Source of the DNA: Luteolibacter ambystomatis
Lineage (GTDB): Bacteria; Verrucomicrobiota; Verrucomicrobiia; Verrucomicrobiales; Akkermansiaceae
Direction: 5' to 3'
Assembly: GCF_018137965.1 (NCBI RefSeq)
Contig: NZ_CP073100.1
Coordinates: forward strand, 3,173,754-3,237,753
DNA: 64,000 bases
Shown here: in pieces, positions 47,690 through 56,600 of the stretch
Position numbering within the stretch: position 1 is the first letter of the stretch
Layout of the letters: every line of letters begins with the position of its first letter
The notes under the pieces: generated by a model
Databases searched by the model: none
What the model was told of the DNA's origin: nothing
Seen by the model: the letters and a program-made list of their open reading frames with translations, nothing else
Made by a program: the position numbers and the translations under genes

Positions 47690-48400
47690 ATGATTTCCAA
47701 CAGTCTCCGCCTCACCCCCGGAACCCCTTTGACCGTCGGCAGCTTCGGCGACGGGGAGGCCTTGCGGGGAGCGGGTTCCGGCCCGGTGCTGGCAGCCTGC
47801 GAGGTGGCGGAGATCCGGCTGGACGTTCTGGCTGCGGAGGGATTGGAGCCGGATCGTCGGCTCTGGGCTCATTTGGAAGGAGTTCCGCTGCTCTTCACCG
47901 CCCGCCGCCGCGAGGAAGGCGGGGCCATGGATTCCACCCCGGCCCAGCGCCGGAGCTGGCTGGAGACGGCTCTGGAAGACGCCGCCGCCATCGACATCGA
48001 AGTGGCCAGCCTGTCGGACTATCCGGGTCTGTTGGAGATCCTGGCCGGGCGGAATATTCCGCTGGTCGCGTCCTTCCACGATTTCGAAGGCACCCCAACC
48101 ACCCCGGACCTGTTGGACCGGCTGGAGACGGCCCGCGCCGCCGGAGCCGCGGTATTCAAGGCCGCTGCCCGGGTCCACACCCCGGCGGATGTGGCAGCCC
48201 TGGCGGATTTCCAGCGGACCGACCACGGCATGGCGAAGGCACTCATGGGGATGGGTCCGCTCGCCCCGGTGTCCCGCCTTCTTTGCGCGCAATACGGCTC
48301 CGTGCTGAATTACGGCTACCTCGGCAAGACCCCGACCGCTCCAGGGCAATGGAATGCGGCCCGGTTGAAAGATGCCATCGGATCGGTGGAGCCTGCCTAA
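47690..48400 (+). CDS. aroD: Type I 3-dehydroquinate dehydratase
   Basis: This 236-residue enzyme dehydrates 3-dehydroquinate to 3-dehydroshikimate, the third step of the shikimate pathway. Type I features are visible: EIRLD near the N-terminus, FTARRREEGG, VASFHDFEGTP with His130, and VFKAAA with the Schiff-base Lys157. The C-terminal block LAPVSRLLCAQYGSVLNYGY is also present, and TAPGQW closes the substrate pocket. The gene is divergent from the pilus-like operon and convergent with the DinG-like helicase (26 bp between stops). Nothing unusual is seen. Confidence 0.94.
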   Translation: MISNSLRLTPGTPLTVGSFGDGEALRGAGSGPVLAACEVAEIRLDVLAAEGLEPDRRLWAHLEGVPLLFTARRREEGGAMDSTPAQRRSWLETALEDAAAIDIEVASLSDYPGLLEILAGRNIPLVASFHDFEGTPTTPDLLDRLETARAAGAAVFKAAARVHTPADVAALADFQRTDHGMAKALMGMGPLAPVSRLLCAQYGSVLNYGYLGKTPTAPGQWNAARLKDAIGSVEPA

Positions 48401-48426
48401 GCTCCATCGGGCGCAACCACATTCAC

Positions 48427-50418
48427 CTACCCCACCACCTCCACCGGTGCGTCCGGCAGGGCATTGAGGAACATCTTGCCGTAGCGTTTGGTTAGAATGC
48501 GGTTGTCGAGGATGCAGACCAAGCCGCTGTCCCGCGCGGTGCGGATGAGACGGCCGACACCTTGGCGGAGCTTCAGGATCGCTTCCGGCACGGAGTAGTC
48601 CATGAAGGGATTTCCGCCCGCGGCCTCGATGGCTTCCAGGCGCGAAGCCGTCAGAGGATGATCCGGCACGGCGAAGGGCAGGCGCGTGACCACCACATTC
48701 GACAAGGCCTCGCCCGGCACGTCCACACCGGTCCAGAAGCTGTCCGTGCCGAAGAGCACGCTGTGAACATCGCTGCGGAATTCCTCGATCATCTTGTGGC
48801 GTGGCAAGCCCTCGCCCTGCATCAGCAGACGCCAGCCCTTCTTGCGGAAAAACGTCTCCAGCTTCGCCGCCGCATCACGCATCGTGCGGTAGCTGGTGAA
48901 GAGCACGAAGGCCCGCCCCTCGCTGGCCTCCACCGCATCGCGGATGCCATCGGCGAGCGCCTGATCGTAGCGCGGCGTGCCAGGATCCGGGATCGACTTG
49001 TAGATCTTCACCCGCATCTGGCGCTGGAAATCGAACGGACTGCCGATGCTGAGCGCGCGGGCGTTTTCCGCACCCACCCGGCCACGGAACCATCCGAGTT
49101 GCGGGTCCCCCACCCCGAGCGTGGCACTGGTGAGGATGCAGCTTTTCCCCTTCTCAAACAAAAGCGGCCGCAGCTTGTCCGCGACATTCACCGGCGCGCC
49201 GTGGAGCGAGTATTGCGTCTCATCGCGACCACTGCGTTCGACCCAATAGACACTGTCCTCATTGCTCTGATCGAGGAACACGGACACCGCGCCATGGGCC
49301 TCGCGCAGACGACGCGAGGCATCCTGAAGCTCCGAACGCGTGGCCTCGTTCTCCACGTCCGCGGCGAGCGCATCGATCTCCTGCCAGAGATTGCGTAGCG
49401 GTTCAGCGAGCGAGTTCGGCACCAGCTCCGGCTGGCGGACGCGGAACTCCTTCGAGAAATCCCCGAACCGCGCCGAGTCACCGAGTTGATGGAAAAAACG
49501 GTCCGCTGCCTGCATCGCCTCATCCACCGCGGTGATCGCGGAGGCTTTCCGGAAGGAACGCAGCAATCCCTTGCGCGTGCGCGGGTGATGCAGCCGCTGG
49601 AGATCGAAGCGCAACCCGGATTGGGACAAGCGCAGTCCGAGCTGGACCGCCGCCACCTGCTCGATGGTGTGGGCCTCATCGAGCACCACGAAATCGTTCG
49701 GAAACAGAAAGCCCGGTGACTTGTCTTCGATCTCCTCGCCGCTGTTGAGCAGCGCGAAGAACAGGGTGTGGTTCACCACCACCAGCTTCGCATCCGCCGC
49801 GGCCTTGCGGGCTTCCTGAAAAAAGCAATCGCCACGAGGACCGCAGTAGCGGGCGGTGCAGAGATGCGCCTCGCTGCACACCTGCAGCCAGACTTTCATC
49901 GAGGGCTGGAAATCCAAGCCGCTGAGCGTGCCATCGCGGGTCGCCTCGGCCCATTGGCGGATGCGCTCCAGTTCATCGCTCTCGCTGGTGGTGAAAAGAT
50001 CCGCCGCCTGCTCGCGGGCGCGCTTCAAACGCGACGGGCACAGGTAGTTCTGGCGCCCCTTCAGCAGCACGGCGGGCAATTCCTCGCCGAGAATTTTTCT
50101 AACAATCGGGATGTCCTTCCGGACCAGCTGCTCCTGGAGATTGATCGTATGGGTGGAAATGACCGCCTTGCGGCCGGTCTGGAGAGCGAACTTCGCCGCA
50201 GGCACGAGATAGGCCAGGGACTTCCCCACCCCGGTGCCCGCCTCCGCCACGAGGGGCATGCTGCCCACCAGCGATTCCGCCACCGCCACGGCGAGCTCCT
50301 GCTGCTGCGGCCGGAATTCGAAGTCGCGGGACTTCGCGAGAGCCCCCTTGTTGGAAAACGCGTCCCTCACCAGTTCGGCGAATCCGGGCATCGGCTGGCC
50401 TTCGGTGAGGGCGATCAT
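48427..50418 (-). CDS. DinG/XPD-like ATP-dependent DNA helicase with iron-sulfur cluster
   Basis: This 663-residue superfamily 2 helicase probably acts in DNA repair, on R-loops or other structures. Walker A is AEAGTGVGKS with Lys66 and motif II is VVLDEAHTIEQVA. Between them lie the cysteines that usually hold a 4Fe-4S cluster: LCPSRLKRA, LQVCSEAHLCTARYCGPRGD and onward. Later motifs include VLFGTDSFWTGVDVPGE, VVVTRLPFAVPDHP and RQGVGRLIRTARDSG. The ATG at 50416-50418 (MIALTEGQPMPGF) was chosen; the frame is open to 50481 without conserved sequence. YoaA versus DinG cannot be decided here. Confidence 0.92.
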   Translation of the reverse strand: MIALTEGQPMPGFAELVRDAFSNKGALAKSRDFEFRPQQQELAVAVAESLVGSMPLVAEAGTGVGKSLAYLVPAAKFALQTGRKAVISTHTINLQEQLVRKDIPIVRKILGEELPAVLLKGRQNYLCPSRLKRAREQAADLFTTSESDELERIRQWAEATRDGTLSGLDFQPSMKVWLQVCSEAHLCTARYCGPRGDCFFQEARKAAADAKLVVVNHTLFFALLNSGEEIEDKSPGFLFPNDFVVLDEAHTIEQVAAVQLGLRLSQSGLRFDLQRLHHPRTRKGLLRSFRKASAITAVDEAMQAADRFFHQLGDSARFGDFSKEFRVRQPELVPNSLAEPLRNLWQEIDALAADVENEATRSELQDASRRLREAHGAVSVFLDQSNEDSVYWVERSGRDETQYSLHGAPVNVADKLRPLLFEKGKSCILTSATLGVGDPQLGWFRGRVGAENARALSIGSPFDFQRQMRVKIYKSIPDPGTPRYDQALADGIRDAVEASEGRAFVLFTSYRTMRDAAAKLETFFRKKGWRLLMQGEGLPRHKMIEEFRSDVHSVLFGTDSFWTGVDVPGEALSNVVVTRLPFAVPDHPLTASRLEAIEAAGGNPFMDYSVPEAILKLRQGVGRLIRTARDSGLVCILDNRILTKRYGKMFLNALPDAPVEVVG

Positions 50419-50599
50419 GTGCGGCCCATCGCACCCGTGAACGGCCCCGCTGCCAAGCCACAAACGCGCCCGCCGGATCATCCGGACCTAACACCGGATG
50501 AATACCTTCCGCCTGCGCGCGTCCAAGGCGGGCTTGAAAGCCGACAACACGCTCGACACCCGGCCCACCCCGGTCACAAGCTCCGCCCACCGAGGACCG

Positions 50600-52006
50600 A
50601 TGCTTTTTTCCCGTGAGATCCTAAGGCGCGTGCTCGTGCCCCTGCTCCTCGCCCTGTTGGGCGTCGGCCTGTTCAACTGGCTGGTCCCGGGCGAATCACG
50701 GGCGGTTTACGAACAACTGAACGGATTCCCGGACTCGGACGCGGGTGCCCATGCCGTGCGCCCCACCCTGCTCGGCGCGTTGTGCTTCCTGCCTGCGGTC
50801 TGCGGCATCCTCTACTCGATCGCCGGAACCATGGCCCGCTACATGACACGGCAGTTCCTCGGCATCTTCACCATCTGCTTCTGCGCGCTGCTGACGATCT
50901 GGCTGCTGCAGGATCTCCAGAACAACCTCCCGGACCTGCGCGGCGGCAAGCACCTGTTCCAGACGATTGTCACCTTCTACGCCACCCGTCTGCCCTTCAT
51001 CGTCCGCGAGTTGCTGCCCTACGCACTGCTGCTTTCGCTGCTGTTCTGCCTCGGCAAGCTTTCGAAGAGCCGGGAGATCGTGGCCATGATCCAGACCGGC
51101 CGCAGTCTGCCGCGGATCGTGAGTCCGTTGATCGTGGCCGGCCTGACCGCCACCATCCTTTGCATGGCCCTCAACTACCACTGGGCTCCGATTGCGGAAG
51201 GCAGCGGCGAGGAACTGCTCCAGCAGGCGAAGGGCGCGACGATCTCCGAAGCCAGCAACGTCCTCTACCGGAACTCCACCAAGCACCGGCTGTGGATGGT
51301 CGGAACCTTCCCGAAAAACTACGAGAAGGGCGAGCCGCTCCTCAATGTCGAGGTCACCACGACCGACGATGCGAAAAACCTGCTGACACGCATCTCCGCG
51401 GATCGCGCGATCTGGAACCGCCGCGACCGTTCGTGGACCTTTGAAAACGCCTGGGAAGGCGACTTCAAGGAAGTGAAATCCATCTACGAAGGCGAGCCGG
51501 ACCGGATCGAACCGGTCTTCAACGACAACGAAGGCCAGCCCCGGACCGTGGTGCGGCGCGGCTGGAGCGAGACGCCGTGGCAGCTCATCAAGCCCGGCCT
51601 TGCCCCGCCCTATCTGGGTATTCCCGATCTCAACAGTTGGCTGCGCGCCAACTCTGGCAACGAGGTGACGATGGACCCGTCTCCGTATCTGACCCAGTGG
51701 CACTACCGCTGGGCGCAGCCGGTCATCTGCCTCGTCACCGTGTTGCTCGCGGCTCCGCTGGGCATCCACTTCTCGCGGCGCGGCTCGACGGGTGGCGTGG
51801 CGGTGGCCGTGGCGCTGTCCGGCTCGCTGCTGTTTCTCACCACCATGAGCCTGAGCCTGGGTGAAGCGGCGAAAATCTCTCCGGCGGTGGCCGCCTGGAC
51901 GCCAAACGTGGTGTTCGCCCTGCTGGGGATCTACCTGTTCCACCGCCGCATCGCGGGTCGTCCGATCTACCAGTCGATCCTGAAGCTTTTCCCTGGCTGC
52001 AACTGA
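50600..52006 (+). CDS. LptF/LptG (YjgP/YjgQ) family permease
   Basis: This protein of about 468 residues, from the ATG at 50600 (MLFSREILRRVLVP), is preceded by GAGGA at close spacing. It has the LptF/G layout: two or three N-terminal helices, a periplasmic beta-jellyroll (about 200-370), and three C-terminal helices (PVICLVTVLLAAPLGIHFSR, SGSLLFLTTMSLSLGEAA). The core MTRQFLGIFTICFCALLTIW with LPYALLLSLLFCLGKLSKSR is typical. Compared with usual members, it carries an extra hydrophobic segment before this core. It should move lipopolysaccharide from the inner membrane together with LptB and a second permease, neither of which is in the window. A start further upstream at 50498 is possible. 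Confidence 0.86.
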   Translation: MLFSREILRRVLVPLLLALLGVGLFNWLVPGESRAVYEQLNGFPDSDAGAHAVRPTLLGALCFLPAVCGILYSIAGTMARYMTRQFLGIFTICFCALLTIWLLQDLQNNLPDLRGGKHLFQTIVTFYATRLPFIVRELLPYALLLSLLFCLGKLSKSREIVAMIQTGRSLPRIVSPLIVAGLTATILCMALNYHWAPIAEGSGEELLQQAKGATISEASNVLYRNSTKHRLWMVGTFPKNYEKGEPLLNVEVTTTDDAKNLLTRISADRAIWNRRDRSWTFENAWEGDFKEVKSIYEGEPDRIEPVFNDNEGQPRTVVRRGWSETPWQLIKPGLAPPYLGIPDLNSWLRANSGNEVTMDPSPYLTQWHYRWAQPVICLVTVLLAAPLGIHFSRRGSTGGVAVAVALSGSLLFLTTMSLSLGEAAKISPAVAAWTPNVVFALLGIYLFHRRIAGRPIYQSILKLFPGCN

Positions 52007-52069
52007 ACGGATCGCACCGCGCGCGGCTTTTCGATTCCCTACCCGCCTTTCCGGCGCTTTTCTTTCTCC

Positions 52070-52726
52070 ATGGCTCTCGCCGAATCCTGGCATCTCCGTT
52101 CCCGCTCCCGCGAATGCGCCGCCACCGGGCAGCCGTTCACCGACGGCCAGCCGATCGTGACCGCGCTGTTCCCCGATCCCGAGTCCAGCGGCTATCTCCG
52201 CAAGGACTTCAACGTCGATGCGTGGAAAGAGCGTTCCGATGAGGAGGAGAAGCCGTTCTCGTTCTGGAAGGCCGTGTATCACGCGCCCGTCGCCGAGGAA
52301 AAACCGGCGATGCACAAGGAGAACCCGGAAGACCTGCTGCGCCGCCTCGTGGAGGAAGACGAGGATCACACGGAAAACGTCCGCTACATCCTCGCGGTGA
52401 TGCTGGAGCGCCAGAAGCTGCTGCGCGAGACCGATACCCAGCGCCTGCCCACCGGCATCCTGCGGGTGTACGAGCACCGCAAGGCGGGGGATGTTTTCAT
52501 CATCAAGGATCCGAACATCCCGCTCTCACAGGTGGACAAGGTGCAGGAGGAAATCATCCTGCTGTTGGAAAACGGCGGACGCCTGCCGGTGGCCGAGATT
52601 GAGCAAACCGCCACCGAGGAGACAACCATTGCTGAAGCTTCCGAACCACCTGTCGAACAAGCGGAAGAAAAACCGTTGGTTTCCGACTCCGAGGAAGAAA
52701 CCTTGGCGACACAAGAAGAGGAATAA
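52070..52726 (+). CDS. Conserved-looking protein of unknown function with acidic C-terminus
   Basis: This 218-residue soluble protein opens with SWHLRSRSRECAATGQPFTDG, a pattern with one cysteine and a GQPF turn that looks like a degenerate metal-binding or recognition head. The middle is helical (EDLLRRLVEEDEDHTENVRY), and the last 60 residues are mostly Glu, Thr and Pro. I do not recognise a characterised family; related proteins appear to be common in Verrucomicrobia and Planctomycetes genomes. It follows the permease gene by 63 bp on the same strand, so it may share its transcript. Confidence 0.7.
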   Translation: MALAESWHLRSRSRECAATGQPFTDGQPIVTALFPDPESSGYLRKDFNVDAWKERSDEEEKPFSFWKAVYHAPVAEEKPAMHKENPEDLLRRLVEEDEDHTENVRYILAVMLERQKLLRETDTQRLPTGILRVYEHRKAGDVFIIKDPNIPLSQVDKVQEEIILLLENGGRLPVAEIEQTATEETTIAEASEPPVEQAEEKPLVSDSEEETLATQEEE

Positions 52727-52769
52727 CGGCGGGCATCCATCTGTCCGGACATTTTCAATTCCGTCTGCC

Positions 52770-53084
52770 ATGACCCCTCGGATCCATCTCATCGAGAAAC
52801 TCAATCACATGAAACCCCTGCAGCTCGGCTCATCGGAATATGAGAGCGGCTGGTGGGTGGTTTCGGAAGGGACGGCCCGAAAATTGGTCGGCGGGGGAAT
52901 CTATTTCCACAAAGCCCAAGCCTCACCTTCGTACTTTGGCGGCATCATCGACGATTTTTGCATCGAAACGCAAGGAGAGCGAAGCGGACGGATTATCTTC
53001 AAATTCCGCGCAGACCCTGCAAATTTCAGAGGTTTTTCCGCCGGAGCCGACGGCTGGGGCAACGAGAAGAAAATTGTTCTCTGA
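52770..53084 (+). CDS. Small orphan protein of unknown function
   Basis: This frame of 104 residues starts MTPRIHLIEKLNHMKPLQLG and includes SGWWVVSEGTARKLVGGGIY and FHKAQASPSYFGGIIDDF. Codon use and amino-acid composition look genuine: balanced, with aromatic residues and no Arg/Pro/Ala bias of shadow frames. No gene on the other strand competes for this stretch. It begins 43 bp after the preceding gene, with no clear ribosome site, and converges on ybeY. It may be a restriction- or toxin-like accessory protein, but there is no motif to support that. Confidence 0.55.
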   Translation: MTPRIHLIEKLNHMKPLQLGSSEYESGWWVVSEGTARKLVGGGIYFHKAQASPSYFGGIIDDFCIETQGERSGRIIFKFRADPANFRGFSAGADGWGNEKKIVL

Positions 53085-53123
53085 GTCCAAGCGGACTGCC
53101 CATCAGACCGGCCTGAAGTATCC

Positions 53124-53588
53124 CTACCGCAACCGCCCGTCGAGGCCACCAGCCCACAGCTCCGCCACGATCGCTTCCTGTGCGGTCTCCATCTGATCAC
53201 GCTCATCCGGATCGGCGTCCTCATGCCCTGCGAGATGCAGCAGGCCGTGGACGAGATAACGGAGCAGTTCGCGGCCGACCGGCTCATCGTATTCCGCCGC
53301 CTGGCGCAGCGCCACTTCCGTGCCGATCACGATCTCACCGTGATGGAAGGTGATCACATCCGTTGGTCCCTCGATGTCCATGAAATCGCGATGTACGCGA
53401 TCGCTGGTGGCATCATCGACCAAGGCCACCTCGATGGTGGCGAGCAGCGACAATGGCGACTCGTCATGAGCGGCGCGCGCAAGCGCCAGACGCGCGGCAT
53501 CCCCTGCCGCATCCTCCAGCGCGGTGAGCCAACCTTCCGGAACCGGGACTTCCTCCTGATGATTGCCGACAATGACTTCGAGACTCAT
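53124..53588 (-). CDS. ybeY: Endoribonuclease YbeY (16S rRNA maturation)
   Basis: This 154-residue metal-dependent endoribonuclease acts in 16S rRNA 3'-end maturation and ribosome quality control. The catalytic block is HGLLHLAGHED, with His114 and His118. The third ligand position (124) is Asp here, where E. coli YbeY has His in HGMLHLLGYDH. The substrate-binding region TDVITFHHGEIVIG, with a preceding MDIEGP, is conserved. The gene is last in the phoH-pgpH-ybeY series on the minus strand and follows the HD-hydrolase gene by 39 bp. Confidence 0.93.
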   Translation of the reverse strand: MSLEVIVGNHQEEVPVPEGWLTALEDAAGDAARLALARAAHDESPLSLLATIEVALVDDATSDRVHRDFMDIEGPTDVITFHHGEIVIGTEVALRQAAEYDEPVGRELLRYLVHGLLHLAGHEDADPDERDQMETAQEAIVAELWAGGLDGRLR

Positions 53589-53627
53589 GGAAAAGGGTTC
53601 GGTTGGCGGGTTGCGGGAAAGGCACGA

Positions 53628-55349
53628 TCACGCCGCCTCGTCGGGCCGGAAGGACCGGCCGCCGCGCGTGGCATCGCGATCAAGCGGTGGCGCGACAAGG
53701 CGGTGGGTATCGACACGACGGCTGGCGGTGGTGCCGCCGGACGTGCCCTTGTCCGCCTTGTCCTCGGGATAGTCGATCCGGCTGTGTAGCATGGATCGGA
53801 GGGTGTTGGCGAAACTTTCCTTCACCTTGGCCAGTTCGCGGCAGGACATCATGCACTCGTCGAGCTGTCCGTCGGCGATGCGCGCCTGGACGATATCGTC
53901 GATCATCGCGCGGATCTTCGCCGGAGTCGGCTTGCGCAGCGTGCGCGAGGCGCTCTCGATCGAGTCCGCCAGCGAGATGATGCCGCTCTCCGCGGTGCGG
54001 GGTTTCGGCCCGGGATAGCGGAAGTTCTTTTCCTCCACATGCGGCAGATCCTCGCGGTTGCCGAGCCCCTTCTCGACCTTCTCCATTTCCGCGCGCTTCT
54101 GCTCCTGCGCCTTACGATAGAAGTAGTAGACCAGCGAGTCGCCGTGGTGCTCCTGGATCACATCGATGATCCGGGGGTTGAGCTTGTGCTTCACCGCGAG
54201 GTCCACGCCGTCCTTCACGTGGGCGATGATGACCAGCGCGCTCATGGTCGGTGTAAGCGAATCGTGCGGGTTCTCCGCGCCGTCGTGCTGGTTCTCGATG
54301 AAATACTCGGGCTTCTTCAGCTTGCCGACATCGTGGAAGTAGGAACACACGCGGCAGAGCTGGGCGTTCGCGCCGATGCTCTCGGCCGCGGCCTCCGCCA
54401 GCGAGGCCACCACCAGACTGTGATGGAAGGTGCCGGGGGCCTCAAGCTGCATGCGGCGCAGCAGCTTGTGATTCAGGTCGCTGAGTTCCAGCCAGGTGAT
54501 GCCGGTGGTCAGCTTGAAGATGCTTTCAAACACCGGCAGCAAGCCGCCAACCAACAGGGCCGTCATGATGCCGGTGCCAAGCGCGGCGGCACAGCCGAGG
54601 CCGAAGACCTGGAGCTGGTCCATGACCAACTGCATTTCCATCGGAGCGAAGGGATCAATCTGGCGGAACAGGATCGCCAGCACCAGAGCGGCAATACCCA
54701 CCGAGCAACCCGCGCGGAGCAGTTGCACGCGCTTGAACACCCGGCTGGTGAAAATGACGGCGGTCATGCCGCACACCAGGCTGGTCACGAGGAACAGCAC
54801 CGTCTGGTTCGAAGGCACGAACAACGCACCTACCAAGCTCACATAGACGGCGGAGAAGGCTCCAACCGAGCGGCCGAGGAGCACCCCGTGGAGCATGGGG
54901 GCGAGGGCGAAGGGGATCAGCAAAAGCCGGTACATCTCCGGCATCGATTCACCGGCCAGCAGCACGATGGTCAACCGGACAATGGCCAGATGGCCCAGCA
55001 TCCCGCCCAGCACCAGCACCACGCGGCTGTTGCGACGGCAGGACGCCTCCCGGCCGACGTGGAACATGGCGACCGCGGTAAGCGCCAACACGAACCCGCA
55101 GACCGTGCCCATGAGCGGATCCGCGGAGAAAATCGAATTCTGGGCCGAACGCAGCACCAGCACGGCGGTACCGACCGCGAAGGTCGCGTAGAGTGCAAAA
55201 CGCACCCAAACGCTGAACTCCAGCGACTGCATCGTCACGCTCTCCGCATGCACGCGGCGCTTTTTCCCGGACGACAGTCCCTGTCGGGCCAGTCGCCATC
55301 GTTTGATCGCATCCAAAAATCCCACGGGCGTTCGATCGGTTCGGGACAA
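53628..55349 (-). CDS. PgpH-like 7TM-HD phosphohydrolase (probable c-di-AMP phosphodiesterase)
   Basis: This protein of up to 573 residues has about seven or eight membrane helices and a C-terminal HD domain. The HD residues are in APGTFHHSLVVASLAEAAAE and CSYFHDVGKLKKPEYF; the usual HDIG reads HDVG. Known relatives hydrolyse cyclic di-AMP. The large extracellular domain of full-length PgpH (700 residues or more) is missing, with only one helix before the 7TM block. The start shown is a TTG at the foot of a hairpin, so translation may really begin at a later codon such as the GTG at 55325 or the ATG at 55232 (MQSLEFSVWVRF). It lies between phoH and ybeY, the usual neighbours. Confidence 0.88.
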   Translation of the reverse strand: MSRTDRTPVGFLDAIKRWRLARQGLSSGKKRRVHAESVTMQSLEFSVWVRFALYATFAVGTAVLVLRSAQNSIFSADPLMGTVCGFVLALTAVAMFHVGREASCRRNSRVVLVLGGMLGHLAIVRLTIVLLAGESMPEMYRLLLIPFALAPMLHGVLLGRSVGAFSAVYVSLVGALFVPSNQTVLFLVTSLVCGMTAVIFTSRVFKRVQLLRAGCSVGIAALVLAILFRQIDPFAPMEMQLVMDQLQVFGLGCAAALGTGIMTALLVGGLLPVFESIFKLTTGITWLELSDLNHKLLRRMQLEAPGTFHHSLVVASLAEAAAESIGANAQLCRVCSYFHDVGKLKKPEYFIENQHDGAENPHDSLTPTMSALVIIAHVKDGVDLAVKHKLNPRIIDVIQEHHGDSLVYYFYRKAQEQKRAEMEKVEKGLGNREDLPHVEEKNFRYPGPKPRTAESGIISLADSIESASRTLRKPTPAKIRAMIDDIVQARIADGQLDECMMSCRELAKVKESFANTLRSMLHSRIDYPEDKADKGTSGGTTASRRVDTHRLVAPPLDRDATRGGRSFRPDEAA

Positions 55350-55376
55350 AGAAGGGCGCGAATCCCGCGCCCTTCT
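55350..55376 (-). terminator. Hairpin between phoH and the HD-hydrolase gene
   Basis: A perfect 11-bp stem (AGAAGGGCGCG with CGCGCCCTTCT) has a five-base AATCC loop. On the minus strand it is followed only by TTTGTCC, so it may be a weak terminator or an attenuating hairpin rather than a full stop. Confidence 0.55.
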
Positions 55377-55463
55377 GCGAGGGAACAGCTACCCTATCCC
55401 CACCCCCTTGGCAATGCGCAAATCCCGACCCTCTGCCTCGAATCCTTAGCAACAAAGTCAGCT

Positions 55464-56441
55464 TTATCCCTTCTGAGGGCCACGGAATTTGTCGTAAGCA
55501 GCCACAATCCGGGCCACCACGGGGTGGCGGACGATGTCCGCCGCAGAGAAGCGGATGAACGCGATGGACTCGATATTCTGAAGCGCCCGCTCCGCCTCGA
55601 AGAGGCCGGAGGCCTGACCTGGCTTGAGGTCGACCTGGGAGCCATCGCCCGTCACCACCATCCGGGAACCCTCCCCGAGGCGGGTCAGGGTCATGAACAT
55701 TTGCTCGCGGGTGGTGTTCTGCGCCTCATCGAGGATGACAAAGGCCCGGGCCAGCGTGCGGCCACGCATGAAAGCCAGCGGCGCGATCTCGATGGTGCCG
55801 TCCTCCAGATAGCGCTGCCCCTCTTCCGGTGGCAGCATGTCATGCATGGCATCGTAGAGCGGGCGCAGGTAAGGAGCGACCTTCTCCTTGAGATCGCCGG
55901 GCAGGAAACCGAGGGCCTCCCCCGCCTCCACCGCGGGCCGGGTCAGCACCACCCGGTTGATGAGACGCTTCTTGAGCATGGTCAGGGCCATGGCCATGGC
56001 GAGGTAGGTCTTGCCGGTGCCGGCCGGGCCGAGGCCGAAGGTGATGTCGTTTTTCTCGATCGCCTTGAGGTATTCGAGCTGCTGCGGGGTGCGCGGCACC
56101 ACCGGTTTGCGGCCCCGCAGGCCCAGCAGCCGGACTTCCGCCAGATCCGCCACCTTCACATCCCCGCCGCCGGTGGCAACATCGACCGAAAGGTGAAAAT
56201 CCCGCTGGGATATGGTCGAGCCGTTCCGCCGTGCCTCCTCGAGATCATGGAAGACCGACTTCGCCCGTTCGACGGCGTCTTTCGGGCCGGAAAGCATCAC
56301 CCAGCCGTCCCGGGTGATCGCACGCACGCCCAGCTTTTCTTCCAGATACTCCAGATTGTGCGGGTCATCGGCGAACAACGAGTGCAGGAACCGGGGGGTA
56401 TCGAACTCCAGGCGGATTTCGGCATGCTTCTCTTCGCTCAT
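55464..56441 (-). CDS. PhoH-like ATPase
   Basis: This 325-residue P-loop ATPase belongs to the PhoH family, related to the helicase superfamily and commonly paired with ybeY in RNA metabolism. Walker A is LGPAGTGKTYLAMAMA near residue 140. Motif II is FVILDEAQNTTREQMFMTLT, followed by GSRMVVTGDGSQVDL. The N-terminal 100 residues include a KH-like region (DNLEYLEEKLGVRAI). It is the first gene of the minus-strand series phoH, pgpH-like, ybeY, and its start is 159 bp from the divergent ABC transporter gene. No defect is seen. Confidence 0.94.
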   Translation of the reverse strand: MSEEKHAEIRLEFDTPRFLHSLFADDPHNLEYLEEKLGVRAITRDGWVMLSGPKDAVERAKSVFHDLEEARRNGSTISQRDFHLSVDVATGGGDVKVADLAEVRLLGLRGRKPVVPRTPQQLEYLKAIEKNDITFGLGPAGTGKTYLAMAMALTMLKKRLINRVVLTRPAVEAGEALGFLPGDLKEKVAPYLRPLYDAMHDMLPPEEGQRYLEDGTIEIAPLAFMRGRTLARAFVILDEAQNTTREQMFMTLTRLGEGSRMVVTGDGSQVDLKPGQASGLFEAERALQNIESIAFIRFSAADIVRHPVVARIVAAYDKFRGPQKG

Positions 56442-56600
56442 TCGGATGCATCTAACGGTAACCCCGGATGGCGGTCATTGCAAAAATTCCGGCCCTGATT
56501 TTGTCTTGAAATCCACCTCGTACGGAAAAAATCAAAACGCGTCCCGTAACTGGTGGCGCTGAACCGAACGCCGGTCTGGCAACCCCATTTTCCTGATCCC

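Noticed and set aside
54039..56498. Plus-strand frame of 819 codons, rich in His/Gln/Glu
   Set aside because: It is antisense to the PgpH-like and phoH genes; composition is typical of a shadow frame.
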